Shown: piece by piece, positions 7,889-15,856 of the stretch | Position numbering within the stretch: position 1 is the first letter of the stretch | Layout of the letters: each line of letters opens with the position of its first letter | Assembly: GCA_963758845.1 (NCBI GenBank) | Contig: CAVWWX010000002.1 | Location: forward strand, 1,488,001 to 1,552,000 | Source of the DNA: JBDTSW01 sp963758845 | Lineage (GTDB): Bacteria; Actinomycetota; Thermoleophilia; Solirubrobacterales; 70-9 | Length of the DNA stretch: 64,000 nucleotides | Reading direction: 5' to 3' | Position numbers and translations under genes: made by a program | The notes under the pieces: generated by a model | Seen by the model: only the letters and a program-made list of their open reading frames with translations | What the model was told of the DNA's origin: nothing | Databases searched by the model: none

Positions 7889-7932
7889 GGCGGCTTCGCC
7901 GCCTGACATGCTGCTTTCGGTGCTGAAGCACC
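7889..7932 (-). repeat. double-hairpin intercistronic repeat, copy 2
   Basis: Between sucC and sucD. On the minus strand: a GGTGC/GCACC stem with a TTCA loop directly after the sucC stop codon, a linker GAAAGCAGCATGTCA, then a perfect GGCGGC/GGCGGC-complement stem (889-894 with 898-903 of the 7 kb line) with a 3-nt loop. About 11 of 16 linker bases match copy 1. No U-tract follows, so a simple intrinsic terminator is unlikely. Confidence 0.6.
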
Positions 7933-9135
7933 TCATTGAATCCGTGCCACGGCCTCGCCGGCCGCCTCCCACATCGAGGTCTTGCGGTCACGGAACTCGA
8001 TCCCGTACTTGCCGAGGATCTTCGCGCCCTCCTCCTCCCAGGCTCCTGGGATCCGGAAGACGGCGATCGTCTCGGCCGGGTCCTTGCCCAGCTCGAGGCA
8101 CGCCTTGATGACGCCGCGAGCGACGATGTCGACCCGCGTGTTGGAGACGATCGACATCATCACCGCGATCTTCTCGACGCCGTCCTTCTTCAGCACCTCC
8201 ATCGCGAGGCCCTTGGACTTCGCTACCGACGGGTTGCCGCCGATCTCGGCGTAGTTGGCCGGCTTGCCACCCTGCGAGCGGACCGCGTCGGTCAGCGTCA
8301 GCGAGCCACCGCCGGCGCCGATCACCAGGCCGAGGTTGCCCTCGAACCCGTGGTCCTTGCCCTGGATCACGCCGCGGTGGTCGGCGGCGTCGATCGCCTT
8401 CACGTTGCGCTCGAAGTCCGACGGCTCATACAGTTCGCGGGGCTCGTCCAGGTCGACGCCGATCTCGGTCAGCATCGCCTTGTGGCGGCCGACCGCCTCG
8501 TCCTCCATCTCCATGTGGGCGTCGAGGGCGACGAAGGAGCCGTCGGCGAGCCGGGCCAGCGGGTTGATCTCGGCCAGGGTCATGTCGTTCGAGCGCTGGA
8601 GGCGAGCGAGCTTGGCGAGAACGGAGGTGGCGCGGTTGAGCTCCGAGCCGGTCATGCCGACACGGGCGACCACCTCCTTCGCGCGGAAGTCCGAGACGGG
8701 GTGGAGGTTGGAGAGGTGTCCGCGCCCGACGTGGTCGGGATGCTCGGATGCGACCTGTTCGATGTCGATCCCGCCCATGTCGCTGAACAGCATCATCGGG
8801 CGCTTGGCGCGTCCGTCCCACAGCACCGCGGCGTAGTACTCCTGCTCGATTTCCGCCTTCGGGTCGACGAGGACGCCGACCGGCATGTGGCCGCCGATCT
8901 CGAGCTGCAGGATCTCCTCGGCGTGCGCCGCCGCCTCCCCGGGCGAGTCGGCGAACTTGACGCCGCCGGCCTTCATCCGGCCCCCGGTCAGCACCTGCGA
9001 CTTGATCACCGTCGGGCCGCCGATCTCCTCGGCCGCGGCCTTCGCCTCCTCGCGGGACGTGCAGAAGCCGTACTTCGTGACCGGGATCCCGGCCCGCTCG
9101 ACGATGCGGCGTGACTCGTACTCGTAGAAGCGCAT
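7933..9135 (-). CDS. sucC: acid-CoA ligase (ADP-forming) beta subunit, succinate/malate type
   Basis: 400-residue ATP-grasp beta subunit that partners the downstream sucD product. It opens with MRFYEYESRRIVERAGIPVT, a divergent form of the usual SucC start, followed by VIKSQVLTGGRMKAGGVKF (ATP-grasp binding strand), AEINPLA near residue 190 and GGNPSV near residue 300. The phosphate-relay region GAGGGSLTL is present. First gene of the sucC-sucD-ferredoxin operon; a 118-bp spacer with no recognisable gene precedes it. Divergence from textbook SucC leaves the acid (succinate or malate) open. Confidence 0.83.
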   Translation of the reverse strand: MRFYEYESRRIVERAGIPVTKYGFCTSREEAKAAAEEIGGPTVIKSQVLTGGRMKAGGVKFADSPGEAAAHAEEILQLEIGGHMPVGVLVDPKAEIEQEYYAAVLWDGRAKRPMMLFSDMGGIDIEQVASEHPDHVGRGHLSNLHPVSDFRAKEVVARVGMTGSELNRATSVLAKLARLQRSNDMTLAEINPLARLADGSFVALDAHMEMEDEAVGRHKAMLTEIGVDLDEPRELYEPSDFERNVKAIDAADHRGVIQGKDHGFEGNLGLVIGAGGGSLTLTDAVRSQGGKPANYAEIGGNPSVAKSKGLAMEVLKKDGVEKIAVMMSIVSNTRVDIVARGVIKACLELGKDPAETIAVFRIPGAWEEEGAKILGKYGIEFRDRKTSMWEAAGEAVARIQ

Positions 9136-9253
9136 GAGGGGCGCGTCGCCTCCGGGGCGCCGTGCGGCGCGAAACCCTAGACGATGAGGCCGAGATCCAT
9201 CTCGATCGCCCAGATCGGCCGAGAACCCGATCCCGGCACCGCCGGACGAGTAG

Positions 9254-10639
9254 CTACTCAGCGCCGTCGAGGAAGGCGCCCAGCTCTTGAACCAGCGGAT
9301 TGAGCGCGGGGGCGGCGGTCAGCGGGTCGAGGTGGCTCATCGTGTCTTCCGCGTTCAGCAGGACGGACCTGGCGCGCGGAACCTCGGATTCCCGGATCAG
9401 CTCGCGGGCGCCCGCGAGCACGCCTCCGTCGGTGAGGTCGGTCTGGAGTGCCAGCACCGGCACGTCGATCCTGGGGCCGTGCTTCAGCGGGAGGTGAAGC
9501 AGCTTGGCGACCGCGTTTCGCCGCAGGGCATTGGCGCCGTTCACGTCGATCGAGAGCCGCCGCGGGAAGTACCACTCGATCGCGTTGGCAGGCTCCTGCC
9601 CGAACGTCACCGCCAGGCGCTGGACGGATGTGACCTCGCCGTCGACCCAGTCGCGCGGCTCGGGCAGTGGGCCCAGTGATCCGGCGCGTACATGGATCAG
9701 GCTCAGGGCGGGCGAGGACGTGTCCTTGTCGAAGGCATAGCCGAGCAGCCCGCGGTTGGTGACCTCGTCGCCGGGATTGAAGGCGGGGGGGAGCAGCGGG
9801 AAGTCCTGGAGCACCGACGGGCCCGTCGGGTCGTCGAGGGCGAACCGAGCGCCGGACTCGGCGAAGACCCCAGCACCCCAGGGTAGCCCGATGCCGAGCA
9901 AGTCGAGCCACGGTGCTCCCTCCAGAAACAGCAGCTTGCTCTCGGCCTCCTCGCGGGTGTAGCCGTCGAAGGTGCCGAGCAGCCCACCATCGATCAGGAC
10001 CATGCCGGCGAGGTCGCGAAAGCCCGGGCGGCCCGCGAAGTCCCAGGCGCCATAGGCCACGGCCTGTGACGCGCCAAGCGAATGCCCGCCGAGGAACACC
10101 TCGCGCCCTCCCGAGCGCGCCTGCTTGACGACCTCGCGAACGTCGCGCAGCGCGACTCGGAGCCCCCAGCGCTCGGTGAAGGCGTAGTCGTCGGCGTCCA
10201 GGGGCTGGTAGTGCGGCTGGATCGACGGGTTCGTGATCCAGCCGAGGTAGTAGTCCAGCGCCTCCTGCGGGGTGGCCATGCCGGCCGCGGCCTGCTCGAA
10301 CAGGGAGGTGTCCTCGAGCGCCTGCTCGCGGCGATCGACCGCCCACACCTGCAGGTCCGGGACGGCGGCCACGAGGTCCTGGGCGAGCAGCGTGAAGTCG
10401 CCGGCACCGCCGGCGGTTCCCGGCATCAACACCAGGACGCGGCCGGCGTCGGAGGGCCCGACCTTGGAGACGTAGACCTGGTCGTACTCGGCCGGCCCGG
10501 GGGCGCTTGCGCCGGGCACGATCTCGGGCTCGGCGGAGATCCCGGCGAGCGCGACGCCCGGGACGAGCGCCAGCAGCACGATGGCGCCGATCACCGTGTC
10601 GCGGAGTCTCCGTCTCCTGATTCCCGCCGTCCCCTCCAT
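9254..10639 (-). CDS. exported alpha/beta-hydrolase-fold protein
   Basis: About 461 residues. A positively charged start and a hydrophobic segment (VIGAIVLLALVPGVALA, near residues 16-32) form a signal peptide or membrane anchor, so the enzyme probably acts outside the membrane. The alpha/beta-hydrolase core shows VLVLMPGTAGG (oxyanion region), and the nucleophile elbow GGHSLGAS near residue 190. A late His in EDTMSHLDPL near the C-terminus can complete the triad. Start chosen at the second Met because the first 9 residues precede the natural basic signal sequence; ATG 10666 is the alternative. Substrate unknown (esterase or lipase-like). Confidence 0.75.
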   Translation of the reverse strand: MEGTAGIRRRRLRDTVIGAIVLLALVPGVALAGISAEPEIVPGASAPGPAEYDQVYVSKVGPSDAGRVLVLMPGTAGGAGDFTLLAQDLVAAVPDLQVWAVDRREQALEDTSLFEQAAAGMATPQEALDYYLGWITNPSIQPHYQPLDADDYAFTERWGLRVALRDVREVVKQARSGGREVFLGGHSLGASQAVAYGAWDFAGRPGFRDLAGMVLIDGGLLGTFDGYTREEAESKLLFLEGAPWLDLLGIGLPWGAGVFAESGARFALDDPTGPSVLQDFPLLPPAFNPGDEVTNRGLLGYAFDKDTSSPALSLIHVRAGSLGPLPEPRDWVDGEVTSVQRLAVTFGQEPANAIEWYFPRRLSIDVNGANALRRNAVAKLLHLPLKHGPRIDVPVLALQTDLTDGGVLAGARELIRESEVPRARSVLLNAEDTMSHLDPLTAAPALNPLVQELGAFLDGAE

Positions 10640-10774
10640 GGAAGCCGATCGAGCGTATCGCAACAAGAACGTGGCGCCCCTTCGCTGGCGTCTGCGTCAG
10701 AATGGGTCCCAGCCCGGGGCGACCGCCACGGGCTTTTCGACTTCATCGCCGCACGACAGAGGAGCACCGACGCC

Positions 10775-12583
10775 TTGAGCACCGCGACCACCCCCGACGC
10801 CCACACCAAGAACCGCAGGCTGACCGAATGGGTCAGCCAGGTGGCGGCGCTGACCGAGCCCGACCGCATCCACTGGTGCGACGGCTCGGCCGAGGAGTAC
10901 GACGCGCTGTGTGTGGAGCTGGTCGAGAACGGGACCTTCGAGAAGCTGTCCGAGGCGAAGCGGCCGAACTCCTACCTGGCGCGCTCCGACCCGGGCGACG
11001 TCGCCCGGGTCGAGGACCGCACCTTCATCTGCAGCCCGACCGAGGCCGAGGCGGGGCCCACCAACAACTGGGCCGACCCGGCCGAGATGCGCGGCAAGCT
11101 CGAGGGCCTGTTCAAGGGCTCGATGAAGGGCCGCACGATGCACGTCGTGCCGTTCTCGATGGGGCCGCTGGGCTCGCACATCGCCCACATCGGAGTTCAG
11201 CTCACCGACTCTGCCTACGTCGCGGCCTCGATGCGGATCATGACCCGCATGGGCCAGGGGGCACTGGACGTGCTGGGCGACGACGGCGAGTTCGTTCCCT
11301 GCCTGCATTCCGTGGGCGCGCCACTCGCCGACGGCGAGGCCGACGTCGCCTGGCCGTGCGACGCCGACAACAAGTACATCGTTCACTTCACGGCGTCGCG
11401 CGAGATCTGGTCCTACGGCTCGGGCTACGGCGGCAACGCCCTGCTCGGGAAGAAATGCTTCGCGCTCAGGATCGCCTCCGCCATGGCCCGCGACGAGGGT
11501 TGGCTCGCCGAGCACATGCTGATCCTGAAGCTGACCAACCCCGAGGGCGACGTCAAGTACGTCACCGGCGCCTTCCCCTCGGCCTGCGGCAAGACCAACC
11601 TCGCGATGCTGATCCCGACGCTGCCCGGCTGGGAGGTCGAGACCGTCGGCGACGACATCGCCTGGATGAAGTTCGGGGACGACGGGCGCCTCTACGCCGT
11701 CAACCCCGAGGCCGGCTTCTTCGGCGTCGCGCCCAACACGTCGCACAAGACGAACCCGAACGCGATGGCCACGATCGAGCGGAACTCGATCTTCACGAAC
11801 TGTGCCCTCACCGACGACGGCGACATCTGGTGGGAGGGAATGACGGGTGAGAAGCCAGACCACGCCATCGATTGGAAGGGCAACGAGTGGACGCCCGAGC
11901 GCCAGGAGCCGGCGGCTCACCCGAACGCCCGGTTCACGACGCCGGCGGCGCAGTGTCCATCGATCGCGCCGGAGTGGGAGGACCCGAACGGGGTGCCGAT
12001 CGACGCGTTCCTGTTCGGCGGTCGCCGGGCCACGGTTCAGCCGCTGGTGAGCGAGTCGTTCGACTGGGAGCACGGAGTGTTCCTCGGCGCGACGATGTCG
12101 TCCGAGACAACGGCCGCGGCCGCGGGGGCCGTGGGCGAGCTGCGCTTCGACCCGATGGCGATGCTGCCGTTCTGCGGCTACAACATGGCCGACTACTTCG
12201 AGCACTGGCTGACGATGGCCCGCTCACACCCGGATCGAATGCCGCGCATCTTCGTGGTCAATTGGTTTCGCAAGGACGCGGACGGCAAGTTCATCTGGCC
12301 CGGCTTCGGCGAGAACAGCCGCGTCCTCGAGTGGGTCTTCCGGCGCTGCGCGGGCGAGGGGGAGACCGTCGAGACGCCCATCGGCCTGGTGCCGGCCGAT
12401 GGCGAGATCAACACCGACGGCCTCTCGATCTCCGACGAGGAGATGCGCGAGCTGCTCACCGTCGATCCCGAAGCCCTGCGGGCCCAGCTGCCGCAGGTCG
12501 AGGAGTTCCTGGGCAAGTTCGGTGACAAGCTGCCGGACGAGGTCCGCGCCCAGCTCGACTCGCTGAAGCAGCGCCTGATCTAG
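10775..12583 (+). CDS. pckG: phosphoenolpyruvate carboxykinase (GTP)
   Basis: Cytosolic gluconeogenic enzyme converting oxaloacetate plus GTP to PEP, CO2 and GDP. 602 residues, normal for the GTP family. Visible motifs: HWCDGSAEEYD near residue 30, FSMGPLGSHIAHIG near 125-138, the kinase P-loop GAFPSACGKTN near 265-275, and GDDIAWM after it. TTG 10775 is chosen as start because AGAGGAG (10758-10764) lies 10 bp upstream and no ATG/GTG is available before the conserved LTEWV. Convergent with and touching the toxin-antitoxin pair (4 bp overlap of stops). It links the C4 acids produced by the ethylmalonyl-CoA route to gluconeogenesis. Confidence 0.95.
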   Translation: MSTATTPDAHTKNRRLTEWVSQVAALTEPDRIHWCDGSAEEYDALCVELVENGTFEKLSEAKRPNSYLARSDPGDVARVEDRTFICSPTEAEAGPTNNWADPAEMRGKLEGLFKGSMKGRTMHVVPFSMGPLGSHIAHIGVQLTDSAYVAASMRIMTRMGQGALDVLGDDGEFVPCLHSVGAPLADGEADVAWPCDADNKYIVHFTASREIWSYGSGYGGNALLGKKCFALRIASAMARDEGWLAEHMLILKLTNPEGDVKYVTGAFPSACGKTNLAMLIPTLPGWEVETVGDDIAWMKFGDDGRLYAVNPEAGFFGVAPNTSHKTNPNAMATIERNSIFTNCALTDDGDIWWEGMTGEKPDHAIDWKGNEWTPERQEPAAHPNARFTTPAAQCPSIAPEWEDPNGVPIDAFLFGGRRATVQPLVSESFDWEHGVFLGATMSSETTAAAAGAVGELRFDPMAMLPFCGYNMADYFEHWLTMARSHPDRMPRIFVVNWFRKDADGKFIWPGFGENSRVLEWVFRRCAGEGETVETPIGLVPADGEINTDGLSISDEEMRELLTVDPEALRAQLPQVEEFLGKFGDKLPDEVRAQLDSLKQRLI

Positions 12584-13089
12584 CTTCGCCGCTTGATCGC
12601 TTCCAGGGCCGCGATGTCGGTTCTGTCGATATCGCGGCCTGCCGCCGCCTTCATCGACAGCAGGTCGTCGATCGAGGCCACCCGGACCGGGAGCCCATCG
12701 AAGATGGTGTTGACCGCGCGCTTTCTCAGGTCCTCGTAGCGCCCCACCCCGGGGACGACCTTGTGTACGTCGAGCCACCCCAACGACGTATCCATCGTCA
12801 GCAGCTGGATGCCAGCGAGGGTCCGCGCGTCCGCGATGAACGGGATCTCATCGTCCACGCCGCGGAGGCGAGCCTCGAGGCCTGTCAGGACCTGTCCCAG
12901 CGCCTCCAGGTTTGCCGCGTCGTCCGCGAACGCGATGTCGAGATCCCGCGTGGTTCTGACATGGCCCTGCGCGATCACCGCGATTCCTCCGATGACCACA
13001 AAGTCGACCCCTCCCTCAGTCAGCCGTCGCAGCATGCCGCGCGGGTCGAAGGCGGGCCACTCCGCGGGGAGCCGCTCCTTAGGGTCCAT
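12580..13089 (-). CDS. nucleotidyltransferase-fold protein (MNT-like toxin/antitoxin component)
   Basis: 169 residues with a minimal nucleotidyltransferase (Pol-beta-like) fold: DFVVIGGIAVIAQGHVRTT near residue 30, then the metal-binding pair DLDIAF (DxD) about 15 residues later. A C-terminal RASIDDLLSMKAAAGRDIDRTDIAAL segment is typical of AbiEii/DUF6036-like proteins. Its start overlaps the end of the upstream HTH gene by 11 bp, a standard two-gene toxin-antitoxin arrangement. Which partner is the toxin is not decidable from sequence; nucleotidyltransferases act by adding nucleotides to tRNA or protein in known systems. Confidence 0.72.
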   Translation of the reverse strand: MDPKERLPAEWPAFDPRGMLRRLTEGGVDFVVIGGIAVIAQGHVRTTRDLDIAFADDAANLEALGQVLTGLEARLRGVDDEIPFIADARTLAGIQLLTMDTSLGWLDVHKVVPGVGRYEDLRKRAVNTIFDGLPVRVASIDDLLSMKAAAGRDIDRTDIAALEAIKRRS

Positions 13090-13408
13090 CGGCTCGTACC
13101 GCGATGCCGCCGAAGCCGCGAGCGAATTCGTAGAGCTCCTCGAATCGGCGGAGACGCTCGTCCGGGGGTAGTTCCAGGTCGGCCACGATCATCGTTTCGT
13201 CGATCCCACTTCCCGGCCCCGCGCTGAGCTCAAGCGACTGGCCGGTGGCGGCGATCACCTTCTCGAGGGTGGAGAGGCGCGGATTCGCCCCCTCCCGCTC
13301 GAGACGCGCGATGACGGGCTGCGTCATCCCCGCCTTGCCGGCGAGCTCGGCCTGGGTTAGCCCGGCCGCATGACGAGATCGCCTGATGAGGGCGGCTGCT
13401 GATGCCAT
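13079..13408 (-). CDS. XRE-family HTH regulator (antitoxin-like)
   Basis: 109 residues; the N-terminal 65 form a Cro/CI helix-turn-helix (GLTQAELAGKAGMTQPVIARLE and NPRLSTLEKVIAATG). The C-terminal 40 residues (LPPDERLRRFEELYEFA) look like a dimer or toxin-binding tail. It precedes and overlaps the nucleotidyltransferase gene. A perfect 16-bp palindrome sits 10-25 bp upstream of the ATG, as expected for autoregulation by such antitoxins. AT-rich upstream sequence (ATATTGCGTATAT on the minus strand) contrasts with the flanking high-GC DNA and probably holds the -10 element. Confidence 0.8.
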   Translation of the reverse strand: MASAAALIRRSRHAAGLTQAELAGKAGMTQPVIARLEREGANPRLSTLEKVIAATGQSLELSAGPGSGIDETMIVADLELPPDERLRRFEELYEFARGFGGIAVRADGP

Positions 13409-13417
13409 ATACGCAAT

Positions 13418-13433
13418 ATAGCGAATTCGCTAT
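13418..13433. promoter_or_regulatory. perfect 16-bp palindrome, candidate operator of the HTH/nucleotidyltransferase pair
   Basis: ATAGCGAATTCGCTAT reads the same on both strands and lies between the HTH gene start (13408) and the end of the thioesterase gene (13438). Its place, directly upstream of an antitoxin-type HTH gene and overlapping an AT-rich promoter-like stretch, makes it the natural binding site of that protein. Confidence 0.6.
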
Positions 13434-13437
13434 GGGA

Positions 13438-13842
13438 TTACGTGTAGTTCGCGAGACCGTGCCGGATCGTGTTCGGGATCGTCTGCTTTTCGCGCGTCGA
13501 TTCGTCCACGAAGACGTGGCGGAGCGAGCCCTCGGCTACCGCATCGCCAGAGCGCTCGACAGTGAAGGAAGTCGTCATCGAGGTCTCGCCGAGGTTCGCG
13601 ACGGTGACGACGATCTCGACCTCCTCGTCGAAGCGAAGCGGCGCCAGGTAGCGGCACGCCGCCGCGGCCACGACGATGTCGTGCCCGTCCTCCATCGCCG
13701 TCTCCCAGCCGCCGAAGGCCTCCCGCCACAGCTCGGTGATGGCGATGTCGAAGTAGGCGAGGTAGTTGGCGTTGAAGACGACGCCCTGCGGGTCGCACTC
13801 GTGGTAGCGGACTCGGAGCGGGTGGCGAAACGGCGAGCTCAC
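13438..13842 (-). CDS. hotdog-fold acyl-CoA thioesterase (YbgC/4HBT type)
   Basis: 134-residue single hotdog domain of the 4-hydroxybenzoyl-CoA thioesterase family. The signature RYHECDPQGVVFNANYLAYFD (residues 12-31) contains the catalytic Asp of the DxxGVVF motif. It hydrolyses acyl- or aryl-CoA esters. It starts 7 bp downstream of the mcl stop on the same strand, so it may be co-transcribed with malyl-CoA lyase; a clean-up thioesterase for pathway CoA esters is conceivable (malyl-CoA thioesterases are known in this chemistry) but not shown. Confidence 0.83.
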   Translation of the reverse strand: MSSPFRHPLRVRYHECDPQGVVFNANYLAYFDIAITELWREAFGGWETAMEDGHDIVVAAAACRYLAPLRFDEEVEIVVTVANLGETSMTTSFTVERSGDAVAEGSLRHVFVDESTREKQTIPNTIRHGLANYT

Positions 13843-13849
13843 GCCGGCC

Positions 13850-14899
13850 TCAGAGCTCGTATGCCGCTTTCAGCTCCGGGTCCTTCTCGGCGAGCATCTC
13901 GGCGAGGTTCACCATCACCTTGCACTGCTTCCACGTCGCGTCGTCCTGCATCTTGCCGTCGATCATGTGGACGCCGGCGCCGTCGGGGATGGCCTCGAGC
14001 ACCTTCTTGGCGAACAGGACCTCATCGACGGGCGGGCTGAAGACCTTCTTCGCGATCTCGATCTGCGCCGGGTGCAGCGACCAGGTGCCGACGCACCCCA
14101 GCAGGAACGCGGCGCGGAACTGTGTCTCGCAGCCGGCGGTGTCCTTGATGTCGCCGAACGGCCCGTAGAACGGCAGGATCCCGGCCGAGGCGCAGGCGTC
14201 CACCATGCGAGCGATCGAGTAGTGCCACGGGTCCTGCTGGGCGCTCGCCCGCGGCGCCTCGGGGTCGTCGGGGTCCGGGTCGTCGATGACCCGGTAGCCC
14301 GGATGGCCGCCGCCGACCCGGGTCGTCTTCATCCGCCGCGACGCGGCGAGGTCGGCCGGGCCGAAGCTCATCCCCTGCATGCGCGGGCTGGCGGTCGCGA
14401 TCTCCTCGAGGTTCACCACGCCGAGCGCCGTCTCGAGGATCGCGTGGACCAGGATCGGCCGGTCGAGCCCGGCCTTCGCCTCGAGCTGCGCGAGCAGGCG
14501 GTCCACATAGTGGATGTCCCAGGCGCCCTCGACCTTCGGGACCATGATCACCTCCAGCTTGTCGCCGATCTCGGCGACGAGTTGGGTGAGGTCGTCGAGG
14601 ACCCACGGGCTCTCCAGCGAGTTCACCCGCGTCCAGAGCGCGGTGTCGCCCAGGTCGGACTCGGTCGCGGCCTTGATCAGGCCGTTGCGAGCCGCCTCCT
14701 TGCGGTCGACCGGGATGGCGTCCTCGAGGTTGCCCAGCAGGATGTCGGTCTGCTTGGCGATGTCGGGAGCCTTGGCGACCATCTTCTCGTTCGAGAAGTC
14801 GAGGAAGTGGATCATCCGCGAGGGCTTCAGGGGGATCTCCGCCATCGGCTCGGGGGCGCCGATGGCGAGCGGCTTGTCGAAATCTCTTGGGTTGCGCAT
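13850..14899 (-). CDS. mcl: malyl-CoA / beta-methylmalyl-CoA lyase
   Basis: 349 residues, the length of bacterial Mcl, and collinear with what I recall of the Chloroflexus enzyme throughout: KPLAIGAPEPMAEIP, LLGNLEDAIP (Mg-binding acidic residues about 59-60), VIMVPKVEGAWDIHYVDRLL, MSFGPADLAASRRMKTTRVG, FYGPFGDIKD and MIDGKMQDDATWK. It is a CitE-fold, Mg-dependent lyase that splits beta-methylmalyl-CoA to glyoxylate and propionyl-CoA and can also cleave malyl-CoA. ATG 14899 chosen by the conserved start; the longer frame upstream is non-coding. Divergent from a GNAT gene. In context it supplies the last carbon-carbon cleavage of the ethylmalonyl-CoA pathway. Confidence 0.93.
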   Translation of the reverse strand: MRNPRDFDKPLAIGAPEPMAEIPLKPSRMIHFLDFSNEKMVAKAPDIAKQTDILLGNLEDAIPVDRKEAARNGLIKAATESDLGDTALWTRVNSLESPWVLDDLTQLVAEIGDKLEVIMVPKVEGAWDIHYVDRLLAQLEAKAGLDRPILVHAILETALGVVNLEEIATASPRMQGMSFGPADLAASRRMKTTRVGGGHPGYRVIDDPDPDDPEAPRASAQQDPWHYSIARMVDACASAGILPFYGPFGDIKDTAGCETQFRAAFLLGCVGTWSLHPAQIEIAKKVFSPPVDEVLFAKKVLEAIPDGAGVHMIDGKMQDDATWKQCKVMVNLAEMLAEKDPELKAAYEL

Positions 14900-14917
14900 G
14901 TGCGCCAATCTATAGAG

Positions 14918-15367
14918 GTGGCCTTCAAAGTCCGCGCCGCAAGCAGCGATGACGTCCAGCCCCTGCTCGGCGCCTACGAGTGGCTGTTCGCGCCCCCCGG
15001 GGTGAGGCCGGACCAGTGGGATCCGAAGCGGGCGGCGGTCGCACTCGAGCAGGCGATCGATTCCCACGATGCCGTAGTGCTCGTCGGCGACGACGACGGC
15101 GAGCTCGTCGGCCTGTGCACCGGCTACGTTGACCTTCACTCGGTTCGCTACGGCTACCGCGCTTGGGTCGAGGACCTGGCGGTCGACCCGGCCCGCCGCT
15201 CGGAGGGCATCGGCAAGGCCTTGCTCGACGCCGCCAAGGATTGGGCGCGCGAGCGGGGCGCGACGCACCTCGAGCTCGACTCCGGCGACGCCCGCCACGA
15301 CGCCCACCGCTTCTACGAGCGCGAGGGGCCGGCCTGGACCTCGCGCCAGTTCTCCTGGGAGCTCTAG
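14918..15367 (+). CDS. GNAT-family N-acetyltransferase
   Basis: 149 residues from GTG 14918. The GNAT core is clear: VRAASSDDVQPLLGAYEWLF, the acceptor-side sheet VEDLAVDPARR, and the acetyl-CoA pyrophosphate loop RSEGIGKALLDAAKDWA (RxxGxG/A), then HRFYEREG. It acetylates a small molecule or protein amine, unidentified. The gene starts 18 bp from the divergent mcl start with no clear ribosome site, so a leaderless transcript is possible. Its stop overlaps that of the SnoaL-like gene. Confidence 0.85.
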   Translation: MAFKVRAASSDDVQPLLGAYEWLFAPPGVRPDQWDPKRAAVALEQAIDSHDAVVLVGDDDGELVGLCTGYVDLHSVRYGYRAWVEDLAVDPARRSEGIGKALLDAAKDWARERGATHLELDSGDARHDAHRFYEREGPAWTSRQFSWEL

Positions 15368-15807
15368 GCCGCCACGCCGCCCGCGCGCAGCGCCTTCGTG
15401 CGGTCCATGTAGAACTCGACCGCGCTCACCCGGCCGTCTCGCAGGCGCCAGACGGCCGCGGCGTCCTCGTCGATGGCGGCGTCGATGCCCTTGGGCCGGC
15501 CGGTGAGCCGGACGAACTCGACCACGCAGGTCCCGTCGGCTCCCTCCTGGGTCTCCACGGGCTCGATCATGAGCGTCTCGAAGGCGCCAAGGAAGTCCTC
15601 CCAGCCCCTTCGCAGGCCCTCGATGCCCTCGTAGGTGGTGGTCAGCGCGCCGCCGTCCATGACGCAGATGAAGTCGTCGGAGACGTGTGGGCCGAGCGCC
15701 GTGACGAAGCCGTCGACGATGTCCCCGCTCGCCAGCTCGGCCCCGAAGACGGCATCCAGCGTGAACTCCGTCCGGATCCGCTCGAGCATCTCAGTCGCTT
15801 CGCCCAT
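15364..15807 (-). CDS. SnoaL/NTF2-like protein
   Basis: 147-residue cone-shaped NTF2-like domain. Patterns such as GALTTTYEGIEGLRRGWEDFLGAF and DAAAVWRLRDGRVSAVEFYMDR are typical of the SnoaL-like group, which includes small-molecule isomerases, hydratases and many uncharacterised proteins. It is divergent from mcd (50 bp between starts) and could share a control region. No catalytic assignment is possible. Confidence 0.7.
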   Translation of the reverse strand: MGEATEMLERIRTEFTLDAVFGAELASGDIVDGFVTALGPHVSDDFICVMDGGALTTTYEGIEGLRRGWEDFLGAFETLMIEPVETQEGADGTCVVEFVRLTGRPKGIDAAIDEDAAAVWRLRDGRVSAVEFYMDRTKALRAGGVAA

Positions 15808-15856
15808 CGCGCCGCCAATTATCCTTCACGGCCCACGCGAACCAACTTGAGGAGCC

